64,000 bases of DNA from Rhizoclosmatium globosum (taxonomy: Eukaryota; Chytridiomycota; Chytridiomycetes; Chytridiales; Chytriomycetaceae): the NCBI GenBank assembly GCA_002104985.1, contig MCGO01000114.1:62001-126000 (forward strand). Reading direction: 5' to 3'. Made by a program: the position numbers and the translations under genes. The notes beneath the pieces were generated by a model that had not been told where the DNA came from, searched no databases, and saw only the letters and a list, made by a program, of their open reading frames with translations. Positions 24,780-35,615 of the stretch are shown here, one piece after another. How positions within the stretch are numbered: position 1 is the first letter of the stretch; the number at the start of each line of letters is the position of its first letter.

Positions 24780-25676
24780 TCATTTCAGATCCTCCACGAA
24801 AAAGAATGGGCTAGCACCCTCCACAGGTTTCAAAGCACCCGCATATCCCAAAACACCACTCTTTCTCGGCTTAATCACATGCACGCCCTGCTTCTTGAGC
24901 TGTACGCGTCGATTCTGAAACCAAAAGCGAACTTGAGTGCTTGTCAGGCCCAATTTGGCTGCAATAGCTTCACGCAATTCCACAGATGGGAATGGGGAAG
25001 CAGAGAATACTGCATTGAGAAGAGCGACTTCGCTGTCGGAAGCGCGGAATCTGTCGGTTCGTGTGTATTCCTTGCTTTTGGGATTACGGTGGCGACGGGT
25101 TTGTGGGATGACAGGAAAAGTTGCGAGGATTTCGAAGCCTTGCTCGTCTTCTGTTTTGTTGTTGTTGAAGTCGGTGGAGGTTGGAGTTGAGGCTGGAGTT
25201 GGGGAAGCGTAGCCGCTTGACGTGGTTGGAGTCGGAGTGTCCCTTGGAGTGTTGGCAGAAGAGACTGTTGTGGTAGAAGGAGAAGGAAGGCTGTTTGGAG
25301 TGAAGTGTTGGTACTGTGGCTGAAAGTTGAACTGGATCGGAGCCATTGGTTGCAACACAGGCTGCATATTAAAGATTGATTGAGGAACAAATGGCTGAGA
25401 AAGCGATGCAAAGAATGCGTCAATGTCCAAGTTTGTTGGTGGCTGAAGTGGCATTGGTCCTGACGTAAGTGGCATAGACAGCAGTGTGTTGAGTCCCTGG
25501 ACGCCTGCAGTTTGCTGCACGAGCGGCTTCTCTGAAAATGGGTTCGCGCTGTAAAACAGAGCGATGGATTCAAAGTTGTTTGGCATCTGGCCAAAGATGC
25601 TGAGATAAAGCGCAAGTGTTTGCTGGTCCTGAATGCTCGTCAAAAGGTCCAAATCGCTGTTGTTATTGTTGTTCAT
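24780..25676 (-). CDS. Homeodomain transcription factor
   Basis: Single exon, 298 residues from ATG 25676. The N-terminus is Asn-rich, followed by about 150 residues of Pro, Gln, Ser and Thr low complexity, a likely activation region. The homeodomain sits near residues 200-260: RTDRFRASDSEVALLNAVFS for helix 1, FPSVELREAIAAKLGLT for helix 2, and STQVRFWFQNRRVQLKKQG for the recognition helix with the invariant WFQNRR. The spacing is the canonical 60 residues, without the three-residue TALE insertion. Typical fungal nuclear DNA-binding factor; targets unknown. Confidence 0.92.
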   Translation of the reverse strand: MNNNNNSDLDLLTSIQDQQTLALYLSIFGQMPNNFESIALFYSANPFSEKPLVQQTAGVQGLNTLLSMPLTSGPMPLQPPTNLDIDAFFASLSQPFVPQSIFNMQPVLQPMAPIQFNFQPQYQHFTPNSLPSPSTTTVSSANTPRDTPTPTTSSGYASPTPASTPTSTDFNNNKTEDEQGFEILATFPVIPQTRRHRNPKSKEYTRTDRFRASDSEVALLNAVFSASPFPSVELREAIAAKLGLTSTQVRFWFQNRRVQLKKQGVHVIKPRKSGVLGYAGALKPVEGASPFFFVEDLK

Positions 25677-26072
25677 GTTGGGTCAACTTAGATAAGGTGT
25701 AGGAGCACGTTTCCGGAAGGCTTTTGGGAGGCTGGGTCCTTATTTATGTTCCGGAACGGCAGGAAAAAGCTACCATCTCCAAATGAAGATACTCTTTCCT
25801 GTATTTGAACTCTTTCACCTCGAATTTCAACTTGAAATCACCAGTTTCGAACCATGATGAGTTGAAATCCGCCTGCATTTCTCATCATTGAGCATGACTC
25901 ACGCATCCTGAAACAACCGTTCTCAGCCTCCACCCACAGCCCCCAACCACTTTTTCTTCTCCAGCCTCCGCTCAGCCAGGTAATCAGTTCAAGCTTTTGA
26001 TTTGGCAGAAAAACTTAAAGATGTCATTGATAACAAGGATGTTTACTGATATACCAACAAAAGACACACTCT
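25677..26072. other. Intergenic region upstream of the homeodomain gene
   Basis: Roughly 400 bp between the start of the homeodomain gene and the 3' end of surface protein C. I see no open frame or RNA gene; it should hold the homeobox promoter. Confidence 0.4.
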
Positions 26073-27706
26073 TCAAAGAACGAATAGGAAACCGAAAGCC
26101 AAAATTCCAGACAAAGAAACAATGAACCCAGAGTTGATACGGAAACCAATGACCGTTTTGTAATCGCTGGGACCACGACGACGAGTCGCCTTGTTGTAAT
26201 AGATTGTAACCTCATACTTATCTTCAGAAGCCGAGAAAATAGACAACGGAGCATTCGCGGAACAAGAAGAAGGAGGCAAGAACAACGGATTGCTTCCAGT
26301 ATACAACGAAATCTTGTCTCCATGATCAACTGGAGACAAGTTCCCCTTATTTGGTCCGTTCGCGTCTCCATAACAGCTTGCAGGCAAGGTGACAGTGTCT
26401 GGCCCGTTCGTAATCGTTATACCAGTCACGTACACCTTCGGGGAAGTATTCAAATCACCCAACTTGAACACAACTGTTGTGTCCAAAGGGATATCCTCTA
26501 GGTCCAAACCATTGTCAAGAGTCACAGCGAGGTTCTGTGGGAGCGAACACCCAGCAACGTCAGAAGACGTAATTGTTAAACTTGATACCTTTTGAGGTGT
26601 GCAGTTGGAAGAATTTGGGACGAACGTTGAAGCAGTCTGAGCACAAGAAAATACATTGATTGTGACTGTTGTATCGATTCCTTTCACACAACTCAATCCG
26701 TGAATCGTAAACGTATTGGCACCATTATTGAACGGAATCGCATCTGTTCCAGAATCCACACCAGAAATCGCAGTTCGGAAATATTTCATTCCAGCCAAAG
26801 TATTTTGAAGTCCAATTTCGACATCTGCCATTGCTTTCGTTGCGTCCGTATTGTCGACACTGAATGTGGAACGTGTGAGCGTCGCAGATCCAGTTTCAAC
26901 ATTGCATCCTTGGACGGCTCCAGATGTAAGAGTCACTGTCGATGATTTCTGAATAGTGCATCCAGTCACACCGGATGCAGCATCAGAAGGCTTAATGGTC
27001 TGTAGACACGAAAAGACGTTGATGTCGATATTCTTGTTTGGTGAACAGTCCAATCCGTGAACAGTGAATGAATTTCCGATGGGAATAGCCGTGGATCCAG
27101 CATCGATAGATGGAATCGCAGCCCTGAAGTACACCATATTCGCAAGTCCGTTAGAAACTTTGAGGGTGACGTCGGCTTTGGACTTGGTAGCATCTTTATC
27201 ATCGATTAGGTATTGAACTTTGTCGATAGATGCGACTCCAGTTTCTGTTTGAGTTGAAGTTGTGATTGGGGTCGAAGCTTGTCCGGTAATAACCAAGTTG
27301 AATGTCATTTCGGCTTGGAGTGTGTTTGCACTGGCAGATGTTGTCAACTTGATACTGTAAAGATTCATTAGTTGAAACAATATCCAGCGAATGCAGAAAC
27401 TAACGTGGTAGGGCAGTTGTTAAAGTCGATGGCGAATGAACAAGTTCCATCGTTAGCAATACTTGCTTCTCCAGATTTCACGTCACCACAGGACAGCGTA
27501 AACGATTGATCGGCAACGAGCATATTACGGTCGATGTAGAAGTTCACATTGGTGCCTTTAGTCTTTGATAGCTGAAACCATGGAAGGCTGATCTTGCTGG
27601 CAGTTGTGGCTGCCACTTCTCCATTACACGAAGACGCTTGGATAGTTACAGCATAACTGTGACCAGCAGTCAATGCAAGGACTGCGGCAAAGGCGGCCCA
27701 GTGCAT
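26073..27706 (-). CDS. Secreted surface protein, family member C, with a duplicated repeat unit
   Basis: Third member of the family at 15603 and 22181, on the opposite strand. Exon 1 (27405-27706) encodes the signal peptide MHWAAFAAVLALTAGHSYA and the Cys N-domain with CSFAIDFNNCPTT. A 50-nt intron (27355-27404) follows, then the long exon 2. The central unit occurs twice: MVYFRAAIPSIDAGSTAIPI .. FTVHGLDCSPNKNIDINVFS and MKYFRTAISGVDSGTDAIPF .. FTIHGLSC .. TINVFSC. The closing module is ASCYGDANGPNKGNLSPV. Unlike A and B it ends in a terminal hydrophobic segment (FIVSLSGILAFGFLFVL) with no cytoplasmic tail, which suggests GPI attachment. Confidence 0.82.
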
Positions 27707-28011
27707 TTATTTCAGAATCGTAAAAGTGTTTGCAATAGAAATTTGCAGCCAATTTGGAGCCTGGGATCAGCCTGGGTGAACTATGTCACACAAGTCTGTG
27801 TATAATTTCGAAGATAACTAATAACGATTATTGGAATCACTCATTGCTCGTCAGAACTCAGTAAGTTTCCGACTGTCAAGTATCCTATCTTGCGTTGGCT
27901 TGAAAACATGGTATCTTTTACCCATTTTGACGCTTTAATCGTATCTTTGTTCTTCTTGAATCCTCGTTTACCCTCATTTCTCTTTTATGTATTAATTCTT
28001 TCGTTAATAAG

Positions 28012-29950
28012 ATGTCATCGTTCGCAGTTCCATCCGTTCCAGCATCGCGGCTGTCGCACACCCAACCAACCAGCGAAGCAGCGCCGGCACCCACCACGAC
28101 CCCAACCACATCCTCTGAATCCAACGTAACCAAACAGCGGAACGAGCCACCACCGCCACCACCGCCACTCAACTACGACGAGCCAGACTGGTCCTCGCTC
28201 AGTCCCTCTGATTCGCGCTTCTCCTTCGAAGTAATCAAGAATGGAAGCATCATCGAAACTGTTCAAGTTGAAAAGGCCGTTGTCGTTGTTGGTTTGTTTA
28301 GTTTGTTTTGTTTCTCTGTTTAAGTGTTTGGATCAATCAAAGGCCGCCTTCCAACCTGCGATTTTGCGCTGGAACACGCTTCAGTCTCGCGGCTTCATGC
28401 TGTCATTCAGTCCTCCGAGGCTGGGCTGTTTGTCTTTGACCTTGGTTCTGCTCACAACACCTTCCTCAACAAGTCCGCGATTCCTCAAAGGAAACACGTT
28501 AAATTAAAGAGAGGTGACATTGTGCGGTTTGGTCAGAGCTCGAGGATGTTTGTTGTCACGGGTGGGCCCGAGGAAGAAGTTGCTCAGGAACCTCAACAAG
28601 GAAAAGTGACCTTCAAGACAGCCAACAAAGAAAAGAAAGCTGAACCAGAGAAGGAGTTTGAAGTGTCATGGGGATTCGGGGAGGATGCCTCGAATGACGA
28701 TGCTCCGGCTTCAGGAATGATGTTGGATGAAGACGAAGAGTCGTTTGATTTGGCTGGTGCAAGCAATGTGGATCCAGATGCGTATTATTACAAAGACTCC
28801 AAAAAAGCTTTGAAGACTTGGTGCGACAGCCGAAATTTGGATATGGTCTTTACGTTTGACGAAGAAGGACATGGTGTCAGTAAAGTATTTGTCGCAACGA
28901 TCCAGTTGGTATTGGATGGCGGGTATACATTGACTGGAACTGGGAAAGGTGCTCGAAAGAAGGAGGCTGAGAGGAATGCCGCATTAGAAGCTTGTGTGAA
29001 GCTAGACCGACGAGGTATTCTGCGATCCACAGCTTCGGCGCACTCATCAAGCAGTAAACGGAGGGCTGCACAAAATGACGATGATGATTCGTTCTTTGAT
29101 AGAACAGGTTTGTTGCTTCTTGTGTTTGAATCCCTAAACTTACCCTGAATTCGACAGAACGCCCTAAGAAGGCAAGAGTCCAGTCCAACGTATCCGAAAC
29201 GTATGAATCCATCGTTGCGAAACTGAATGAAAAGCGGACGGAATTAGAATCCCTCGACTCTGACATCGCTTCCATTGATGCCCCTTCCGCTTCTGCCTCC
29301 GAAGAAATAGATGAATTAGATCAGTTTGTCATGGGTTTAGAGAGTTCCGCAAAACAAAAAAAGAAGCGCGTGCTTCTGGAGAAACGCAAGGCTTTGCAAC
29401 AGGTTGGATTTGAAACCACTGCCTGACCTTCTTTGCAAGCTCACACAACCAATAGGAATACGACCGCCTCTCGAAAATGGCTGAAGTTGCAAAACCCCAC
29501 GACTTTGCAGGCTCTTCTTCTGCGACTACACCCTCTGTTATTCCAACACCAATCAAAGCATTAACCACAACTCCACCAGTTCCAACAGCTTCTCCAAAAC
29601 GCTCTCCAAAACGCTCTCCATCACCCCAACCTCCTCACCTCCCTCCTCCATCCCCTGAAAAACTCGCCCCACCTTCATCAGAAGAATCACAGCCCCCAAA
29701 ACCGCAACGGAAATCAGTCTCCTTCGAAGACGACGAACCAGCCCCTCCTCCAAAGCCACCACTCCCTACCGACCAAGAGTTCAAGAAACCAGTGGCTGTA
29801 CCTACAGGCGGTCGTCGACGAAACTTTGTTGTCATGACGCGACAACAAGTCAACGAGCACGAGAACGTTGAGAAGGAAGAAATGGTGGATGCTGTGCAAG
29901 GTGGGGCAGGGAAAGTGGGGAAAGAGGATTTGAGTCGATATGGGTATTAA
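28012..29950 (+). CDS. SLC4A1AP: Kanadaptin-like protein (FHA plus dsRNA-binding fold)
   Basis: Five or so exons from ATG 28012. Domain order: Pro-rich N-terminus with EPPPPPPPLNYDEPDWS; FHA domain with TCDFALEHASVSRLHAVIQ (Arg/Ser phosphopeptide contacts) and VFDLGSAHNTFLN; acidic linker; double-stranded-RNA-binding-like domain with DSKKALKTWCDSRNLDMVF and GKGARKKEAERNAALEAC; a coiled segment (KLNEKRTELESLDSD); and a Pro/Ser-rich C-terminus with RRNFVVMTRQQVNEHENVE. This combination is diagnostic of kanadaptin, a nuclear protein reported with splicing factors. The original anion-exchanger link in animals need not apply here. Confidence 0.88.
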
Positions 29951-30202
29951 ACTGTGGAAGATAACTTATAAAACGAATCGATGAAGGAACGTAATAATGC
30001 AGCAATTCAATAGAACATTCTTCTCTCTCTGGACGACGGGCTGAATAAACCCGTTTTATTCTTTTCATTACATGGATATGTCGATTTGAATTTGATTCCG
30101 AATTCTTAATATTGATTCGTTTTGATTCGTTATTACCCTACTTCCTCCCATTTACTATATAAACATACGCTATTTCGTTTTACATTTAATTCTTTGTGTA
30201 AA

Positions 30203-31497
30203 ATGAAAGAAATAATCGTGCATCCCTCGCCAACTCTCCATACTACCTCTCACGACATCCCAATTCCCTCCCCTGCATCAAATGAAATCGTAATCAAAGT
30301 TATTGTCGCAGGATCCAATGTCAAAGGTATCCCTGACTAACTCTGCCTTCTTTCACTTACAAAATACATTCAACGAGATTGGGATCACCTCACACGCCTG
30401 AATATCTCTCTCAATTCAGGCGACGATATTGCAGGAATTATACATCAACTCGGTGCTGATGTCGAGAAGAATAATGAGTTCAGGGTTGGCGATAGAGTCG
30501 CGGCTTTCCATCCCATGATGTCGCCACACGGAGCGTTTGCTGAGTATGCTGTTGCGCCGGAGCATACGGTGTTTAAAATTCCAGAGAAGATTAGTTTTGA
30601 AGGTGCGTACTTTGACGTGATATGCGTTCATAGTGTGAGTGAGTGGCACTGACAGTTGGAGCTTGGCACCCCACAATGATGAGAATATTCCAATATTATA
30701 CCACGCTTCCAACATAAATCCTGAAAAACCTCCCACTGTAGAAGCTGCAACTATCCCACTCATACTCACAACGGCAGCCTTGACTCTCTTCCGTCGTCAA
30801 AAACTTCCTCCACCATGGACGCCGTTTCCACCTTCGTCACCACCCATACCATTGATCATTTACGGAGCATCTTCATCTCTTGGAACATCACTCATAAAGC
30901 TCGCTCGCGCATCTAACATCCACCCCATAATCGCCATCGCAGGCTCCAGTACCTCGCACATCTCCGCACTTCTCGATTCATCCAACGGCGACAAACTCAT
31001 CGATTACCGCATTGGAATCGATGAGATGAAAAGTGCCGTGTCATCTGCTCTTGGGAACCTGGAATGTCACCACGCTGTTGATGCGATTTCTTCCAAGTCC
31101 GGGAAAACTTGGATACCGGTTTCCCAAATGATGACACCTTCCACACCTTCAGCGCCATCCTATCTCTCTGTCGTATCCGGCGCGAACGCCTACGACGAGC
31201 CTGAGATCCAATCAGGTGTCCAGATTGTGTACACGTATTGTGGAACTGCTCACTCTGGAGAATACAAGCCAGGCATGCCAAAGCAAGATGTCGCAAACAG
31301 AGGAAGTACGTAATGATATCGAGTGGACGGGAGTCATGCTCCGCTACGCGAGTAGGATGTTGGCTGATGGTAGGTTGAGTGGTATGCCTTTCGAGATTGT
31401 TGAAGGAGGTTTGGACGGGGTGGAGAAGGGACTGAGGATGTTAAAAGAGGGGAAGGCGAAGGGGAATAAGTTTGTTTTTAGAGTTGCAGAATATTGA
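30203..31497 (+). CDS. MDR-family enoyl/alcohol reductase, fungal type
   Basis: Multi-exon medium-chain reductase from ATG 30203. GroES-like part: MKEIIVHPSPTLH, VIKVIVAGSNVK joined across an intron to DWDHL, GDDIAGIIHQLGADVE, FRVGDRVAAFHPM and GAFAEYAVAPEHTVFKIPEK. After a further intron comes the Rossmann part: [38 protein letters not shown] and CHHAVDAISSKSG. The long loops and the missing zinc ligands are like the trans-acting enoyl reductase / toxD-type fungal MDR group rather than the classical quinone reductase at 23682. No polyketide synthase is nearby. Exon 3-4 boundaries (near 30600-30720 and 31300) are approximate. Confidence 0.75.
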
Positions 31498-31886
31498 CAG
31501 GAAAACGTTTTCATAAACCTACTGTTTTTCGAGCACCCGTATATACTCCCTGCGTTGTCTTTCGTCATTCAATCCGATTGCCGCATGCGAGGTAGGTCGC
31601 TAGAGTGATGGCAAGGAATGGCTTTCAGTGCTGTTGACTACTCGGTTGTGATATGGGATCAGCGTCTCAAGCATGAAAAGCGGACACAATGCAAGGCGTT
31701 TGGAAAACTTGGGAATGAGAGTTTGAGTTGATGTGGATGTGTGTAAAAAGTAAAACTGGAAGGGGTCTGTCTCATCCAAAGCCCTTTTATTCCAATACAC
31801 CACAATGCATTCGGTATCTTAACTTACAAAACGAATCGAGAAAATAACATAAATAGTTAACTTAATAACTTAAAGTCTCATTCAGT
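31498..31886. other. Intergenic, no gene seen
   Basis: 3' flanks of the two convergent genes. Nothing coding or structured that I can support. Confidence 0.4.
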
Positions 31887-32246
31887 TTAGAAGAAGAGAG
31901 CCAAGACAGCAGCGGCAGCGCCAACAACGACAGAGGCCTCAGCGCCAGAGTACAAGTTAGTGTTTGGCTTGTAAGTGTTGACAACTGGAGCAACATAGGC
32001 GGTTGGGACAACGGCAGCTGGAGTTGGGGTCGCAACTGGAACGATTGGAGCAGCAGCTGGAGTGGTAGTGCAAGTTGGAACAGATGGAACAACGACGGCA
32101 GCTGGGGTGGTAGCCTTAACAGCAGCTGGAGTTGGGGCAACGTAGGCAACTGGGGTTACGACGACTGGGACGACTGGAGCTGGAGCGGCGTAGGCGGTTG
32201 GAACGACTGGAGCAACTGGGGCTGGGGCGACGTAGGCGGCGGACAT
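31887..32246 (-). CDS. Small Ala/Pro/Val-rich repeat protein 1
   Basis: 119 residues, single exon, start ATG 32246. Almost the whole protein is Ala, Pro, Val and Thr, built on a degenerate PTAYVAPAPVAPV module. It ends with VVNTYKPNTNLYSGAEAS and then a hydrophobic run to FF at the C-terminus. No N-terminal signal peptide is visible. Either the C-terminal segment is a tail anchor, or an unseen upstream exon supplies the signal: an AG acceptor (ATTAG) sits directly before the ATG. Two paralogs follow at 32680 and 33908. C-rich codon choice suggests strong expression. Function unknown; a cell surface or zoospore structural role is only a guess. Confidence 0.7.
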   Translation of the reverse strand: MSAAYVAPAPVAPVVPTAYAAPAPVVPVVVTPVAYVAPTPAAVKATTPAAVVVPSVPTCTTTPAAAPIVPVATPTPAAVVPTAYVAPVVNTYKPNTNLYSGAEASVVVGAAAAVLALFF

Positions 32247-32679
32247 TCTAATTTAGGTCTAAGTTTTACAAATGGTGGAAGGGGCTGTTGGAGTGTTTTT
32301 GTGCTTCAGCCTGCCTGGAATGAAATTTTCGATTTGGGGGCGATGATGAATACTCCGATAACAAACTGTGCACGCCCAGCGTTTCAGAGCGATCAAGTGA
32401 TGGCAGTTGGCAGTTGTCAGTTGTAGTAACTAGTGTACGGAGGTGTCGCCCAGATTCCAGACTGGTGTCAGATCATAATTTAAGGGGCCTACATCTAACG
32501 ATTCTGTTTTGAGTAGGTGTCAACTCAGAAAACAAAAGGAACAAGATAGCGATATCAATCTCTTTATTCGCTAATACAAAGGACGAGTGCCGACAAATGC
32601 AGCGTCTATATTATTGATAAAGAAGGGGGGGAAAACTATTCACAACTCTAGACTAAAGCACCTCTTTTTACGAGTGGAT
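32247..32679. other. Promoter-sized intergenic region
   Basis: About 430 bp between two minus-strand Ala/Pro genes; no frame or RNA gene seen. It should hold the promoter of the first and the 3' end of the second. Confidence 0.4.
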
Positions 32680-33045
32680 TTAGAAGAAGAGAGCCATGAC
32701 AGCGGCGGCAGCAACAGCAACAGCGGAGGACTCAGCACCGGAGTACAAGTTGGTGTTTGGCTTGTAGGTGTTGACAACTGGGGCAACGTAGGCAGTTGGG
32801 ACAACGGCAGCTGGTGGAGTGGCAACTGGGGTCTGGACGCACTTGGCTGGAGCGTATGGGGTGTTGTCAGCTGGCTTAGCTGGGGTAGCAGCTGGGGTGG
32901 CAGCAGCGTATGGAACAACTGGAGCTGGAGCAACTGGAGTAGCAACTGGAGCAACTGGGGCTGGGGCAACGTAGGCAGTTGGGACAGCTGGGGCAACTGG
33001 AGCTGGGGCAACGTAGGCGGTTGGGACAGATGGGACGACGGCCAT
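32680..33045 (-). CDS. Small Ala/Pro/Val-rich repeat protein 2
   Basis: 121 residues from ATG 33045 (MAVVPSVPTAYVAP). I reject an upstream in-frame extension because the paralogs start at the same motif. Internal modules alternate PTAYVAPAPVAPA and VATPVAPAPVVPYAA, with a short insert containing Lys and one Cys (AKPADNTPYAPAKCVQT). The end shares VVPTAYVAPVVNTYKPNTNL exactly with paralog 1, then YSGAESS and a hydrophobic tail ending FF. Same strand and orientation as its neighbours, consistent with tandem duplication. No signal peptide; membrane topology unresolved. Confidence 0.7.
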   Translation of the reverse strand: MAVVPSVPTAYVAPAPVAPAVPTAYVAPAPVAPVATPVAPAPVVPYAAATPAATPAKPADNTPYAPAKCVQTPVATPPAAVVPTAYVAPVVNTYKPNTNLYSGAESSAVAVAAAAVMALFF

Positions 33046-33907
33046 TTTAGTTTTTAGTGGTGGAGTTGGTTGTTTCTGAGGAAGTTTGGGAGGCGTGCCA
33101 ATCCTTCTTATAGGTTTTTCCCTCGTGCTCGAAAAAATTTCACAGAGCAAATTGATTTTCGTGAGCGTGCCTGTTGCGTGATTGGATGGCACACGCCCCT
33201 CACTATCGCATATCACATCAGTAGTCGATCGGATATATTATGTACAGGGACTTTAGGGTAGATACACTGGTGCTGGAAGAGAGTGATATCGAGGGTGGCA
33301 TCTGTAAATTGGATGTTGGAGATGCAAAACTGAGACACCTGCCAATCACTGGCACTGCTGGCGAGTCAATCGATTTCCATAATTAGGCGTTATGATATCA
33401 ATTGTAGGCCATTATTTCTTTATTCTTTACTTCCTTCAACTGACGTCTCGCCATACCATAGTTTGATTAAATTTCGACGAAATCACAATTAATTGTGTTG
33501 TGATCAAGCTATTCCATTAACAATGTCTATTGATATCATAGAGAAAGAATCAAGTTAAATATTGATATGGCATCTCAGCGCCGTTCTGTGGTATTAAGTA
33601 GACACCCTGGATTCGATTTTCCACCTTTTTGATGTGCCCACGATTATTCCTCATATTATTTTAAAGATAACTTCTTATCGGATTTAGTTGAACGAGTTTC
33701 CGTTGGTTGTTTTCACTATACGTCGCGTGCGTCTGGCTGAACTTTCCAGCAAGCAACCAATTCAAAGAACAACGTACATCAAGCAAATACACTCGTGTTT
33801 ATTCCATGTAACTATAACAAAAACACAACGCGAATCATCTATAACGATACTGAAGGTTGGAGGAAGGGTATGCAAAAAAGGATTCCAAAAACACTACTAT
33901 CCAAAAT
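33046..33907. other. AT-rich intergenic region, no gene seen
   Basis: About 860 bp upstream of Ala/Pro gene 2 and downstream of gene 3. AT-rich, with several GATATCA/TTGATAT-like words around 33390-33570, but no coding frame or tRNA signature. Confidence 0.45.
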
Positions 33908-34207
33908 CTAGCAGATGAAAAGAGCCAAGACACCGGCGGCAGCGGCGATAGAAGCGGAGGTAGCGCCAGAGTACAAGTTGGTCTTTGGTGAGTAAGCACC
34001 GGTGACAACTGGAGCAACGTACGCGGTTGGGGCGATTGGAGCTGGAGTTGGGGTGGTGACTGGGGCAACGTAGGCCTGGGCTGGAACAACAGCGGCTGGG
34101 GTTGGGGCAGCGTATGGAACAACTGGAGCTGGAGCTGGAGTTGGGGTTGCAACGGCTGGGGCAGCGTAGGCGGTTGGTGGTGGAGCGTAGTAAGCAGCGA
34201 CGGCCAT
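33908..34207 (-). CDS. Small Ala/Pro-rich repeat protein 3
   Basis: 99 residues from ATG 34207 (MAVAAYYAPPPTAYAAPAV). Repeats of APAPVVPYAAPTPAAVVP and TPAPIAPTAYVAPVV type. The C-terminus, TGAYSPKTNLYSGATSAS followed by a hydrophobic segment, is homologous to the tails of paralogs 1 and 2. The leader before the ATG shares an AACTTAGAC-like word with paralog 1, supporting recent duplication. No signal peptide is visible. Function unknown. Confidence 0.68.
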   Translation of the reverse strand: MAVAAYYAPPPTAYAAPAVATPTPAPAPVVPYAAPTPAAVVPAQAYVAPVTTPTPAPIAPTAYVAPVVTGAYSPKTNLYSGATSASIAAAAGVLALFIC

Positions 34208-35370
34208 TTTCTATAAGTCTAAGTTTGGAGAGTGGTTTTTTCTGGATTTGTTGTGGTTGATTGGTGACGCCTCTTTTGTAGTCTTTCGGTAGAAAAATCG
34301 TTTTCGCATGGAGATTTTGGAGATGGAAAGGAGGAACTCGTGGGATTTGCGTCATTTTCTTGGTTGTTGTGAGTGGTTGTAATACGCTGTGCATTCGGAA
34401 TTGTCATTTCACGTGCGGATGGGTATGTTGGAATTGGTGCTGGGTTATTTCAGCTGCCTATGAGTTCAACGGATTCCCGGAAAGACACTCGATCCGAACT
34501 GCCACAGTGCCCCCAAATCCACCCCTAACAGTATTAAGATGCAGAGAAACATTCGCCTATCTTCCGTCAATGTGATGCGCTGTATCCGCTTCAGCTATGA
34601 CCCTCATTAATGGTTCTGATCGCTAAATCAAGGTTGACCGCTGGTGGCGTTTCCGACGATAGAGTGCTCAATTTCCTGGCCTTTTGCATCAGGAGAATGC
34701 TTTTCGCTTTGCCTCCCACGGCCAATTACTCTGTCAGCGATTTAGACGTGAACTGATAGATGCTCAGGAGTTGATTGAAGCGATAAACGTGAATGTATTC
34801 GTCAGTGATTACTTTGGCGTCTCTCCTAGCAAGTTAAAGATCCTTCAAGGCTTTGTCGGCTGTCGAGATGTTCTATCAATTGTCGCTAGGTATCGTAATG
34901 CGAGCGCTTCCATCCAGTATATCTTACAGATGGAATATCAATAGAGTCCAAAACACAATCTATTTACAACCCTCGCCCAACTTAATCTTTCTTCTTATGG
35001 CATTCCCTGCTACACGATAGTCTTCTGAAGAATAAATCACCGACACAAAATGTGCAAACCAATTCCAGCTGTCATTCAACCACTATCTTCATATAAAAAT
35101 CAGAATTGATCGGTTCCTTCTTACGGTTTAGCATATCGACGTCGAACTGAAAATCCCCCGAGTGATAAGCAAGAGGCAAGTCAGTCAACCACTGTCATAT
35201 TAGCACCCACCCACCACAAAACGCGATTACGGACTAGGAGTGACCCGAAACCGAAAAACCTGTTCGGAAGATTTCCAGCAAACAGTGCCGCCCTGGCCCA
35301 TACAAAACTTTGGTTGGGGCCCTCCTCCCCTTTTTTCTCTTATAATTTTTACCCCTTCACCGAAGACTCA
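34208..35370. other. Intergenic region and promoter of eL41
   Basis: About 1.1 kb. Short frames exist at 34612-34944 (for example LKILQGFVGCRDVLSIVARY), but no homology or splice logic joins them, so I leave them unannotated. The last 100 bp are rich in C/T runs (CCCCTTTTTTCTCTTATAA), like promoters of ribosomal protein genes. Confidence 0.4.
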
Positions 35371-35613
35371 GTGAGTAGCAGACATCAACACACCTTGTCC
35401 ATCCCCATCGACAGAGCCATCATACAGTAGTCGACATGATTGGAATACACTCTACAGCATCTGTTGTATCCAACGAGCGTGTGCTATAGAAGCTGCGATG
35501 GCTGCAACGTCGGATGATCGCTGACAGCAATTGACATCCTCTCTTCACCACAACCAAACCAAACCATACCCATTAGCAACAGTATAACTAACAAACTCTT
35601 TCCTTTAATCTAG
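35371..35613 (+). other. Leader intron of the eL41 gene
   Basis: Donor GTGAGT at 35371 and acceptor CTTTAATCTAG ending at 35613, with a CTAAC branch-like word at about 35587. At 243 nt it is several times longer than ordinary introns here and contains a candidate snoRNA. Confidence 0.65.
35425..35539 (+). ncRNA. Candidate H/ACA snoRNA inside the eL41 leader intron
   Basis: Two hairpins are separated by an ANANNA H box. Hairpin 1: TTGGAATACA (35440-35449) pairs with TGTATCCAA (35465-35473), one bulged A. H box: ATAGAA at 35486-35491. Hairpin 2: GCTGCGAT (from 35492) pairs with ATCGC..CAGC (to 35528). An ACA triplet follows at 35534-35536. Position in a ribosomal-protein-gene intron is typical for snoRNAs. 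The pseudouridylation target was not searched. Confidence 0.4.
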
Positions 35614-35615
35614 AG

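Noticed and set aside
32680..33216. Longer frame for Ala/Pro protein 2
   Set aside because: The extra N-terminal part is AT-rich, lacks the repeat composition and has no counterpart in the paralogs.
34612..34944. Small coding frames
   Set aside because: Two short frames cannot be joined by a convincing intron and show no family resemblance.
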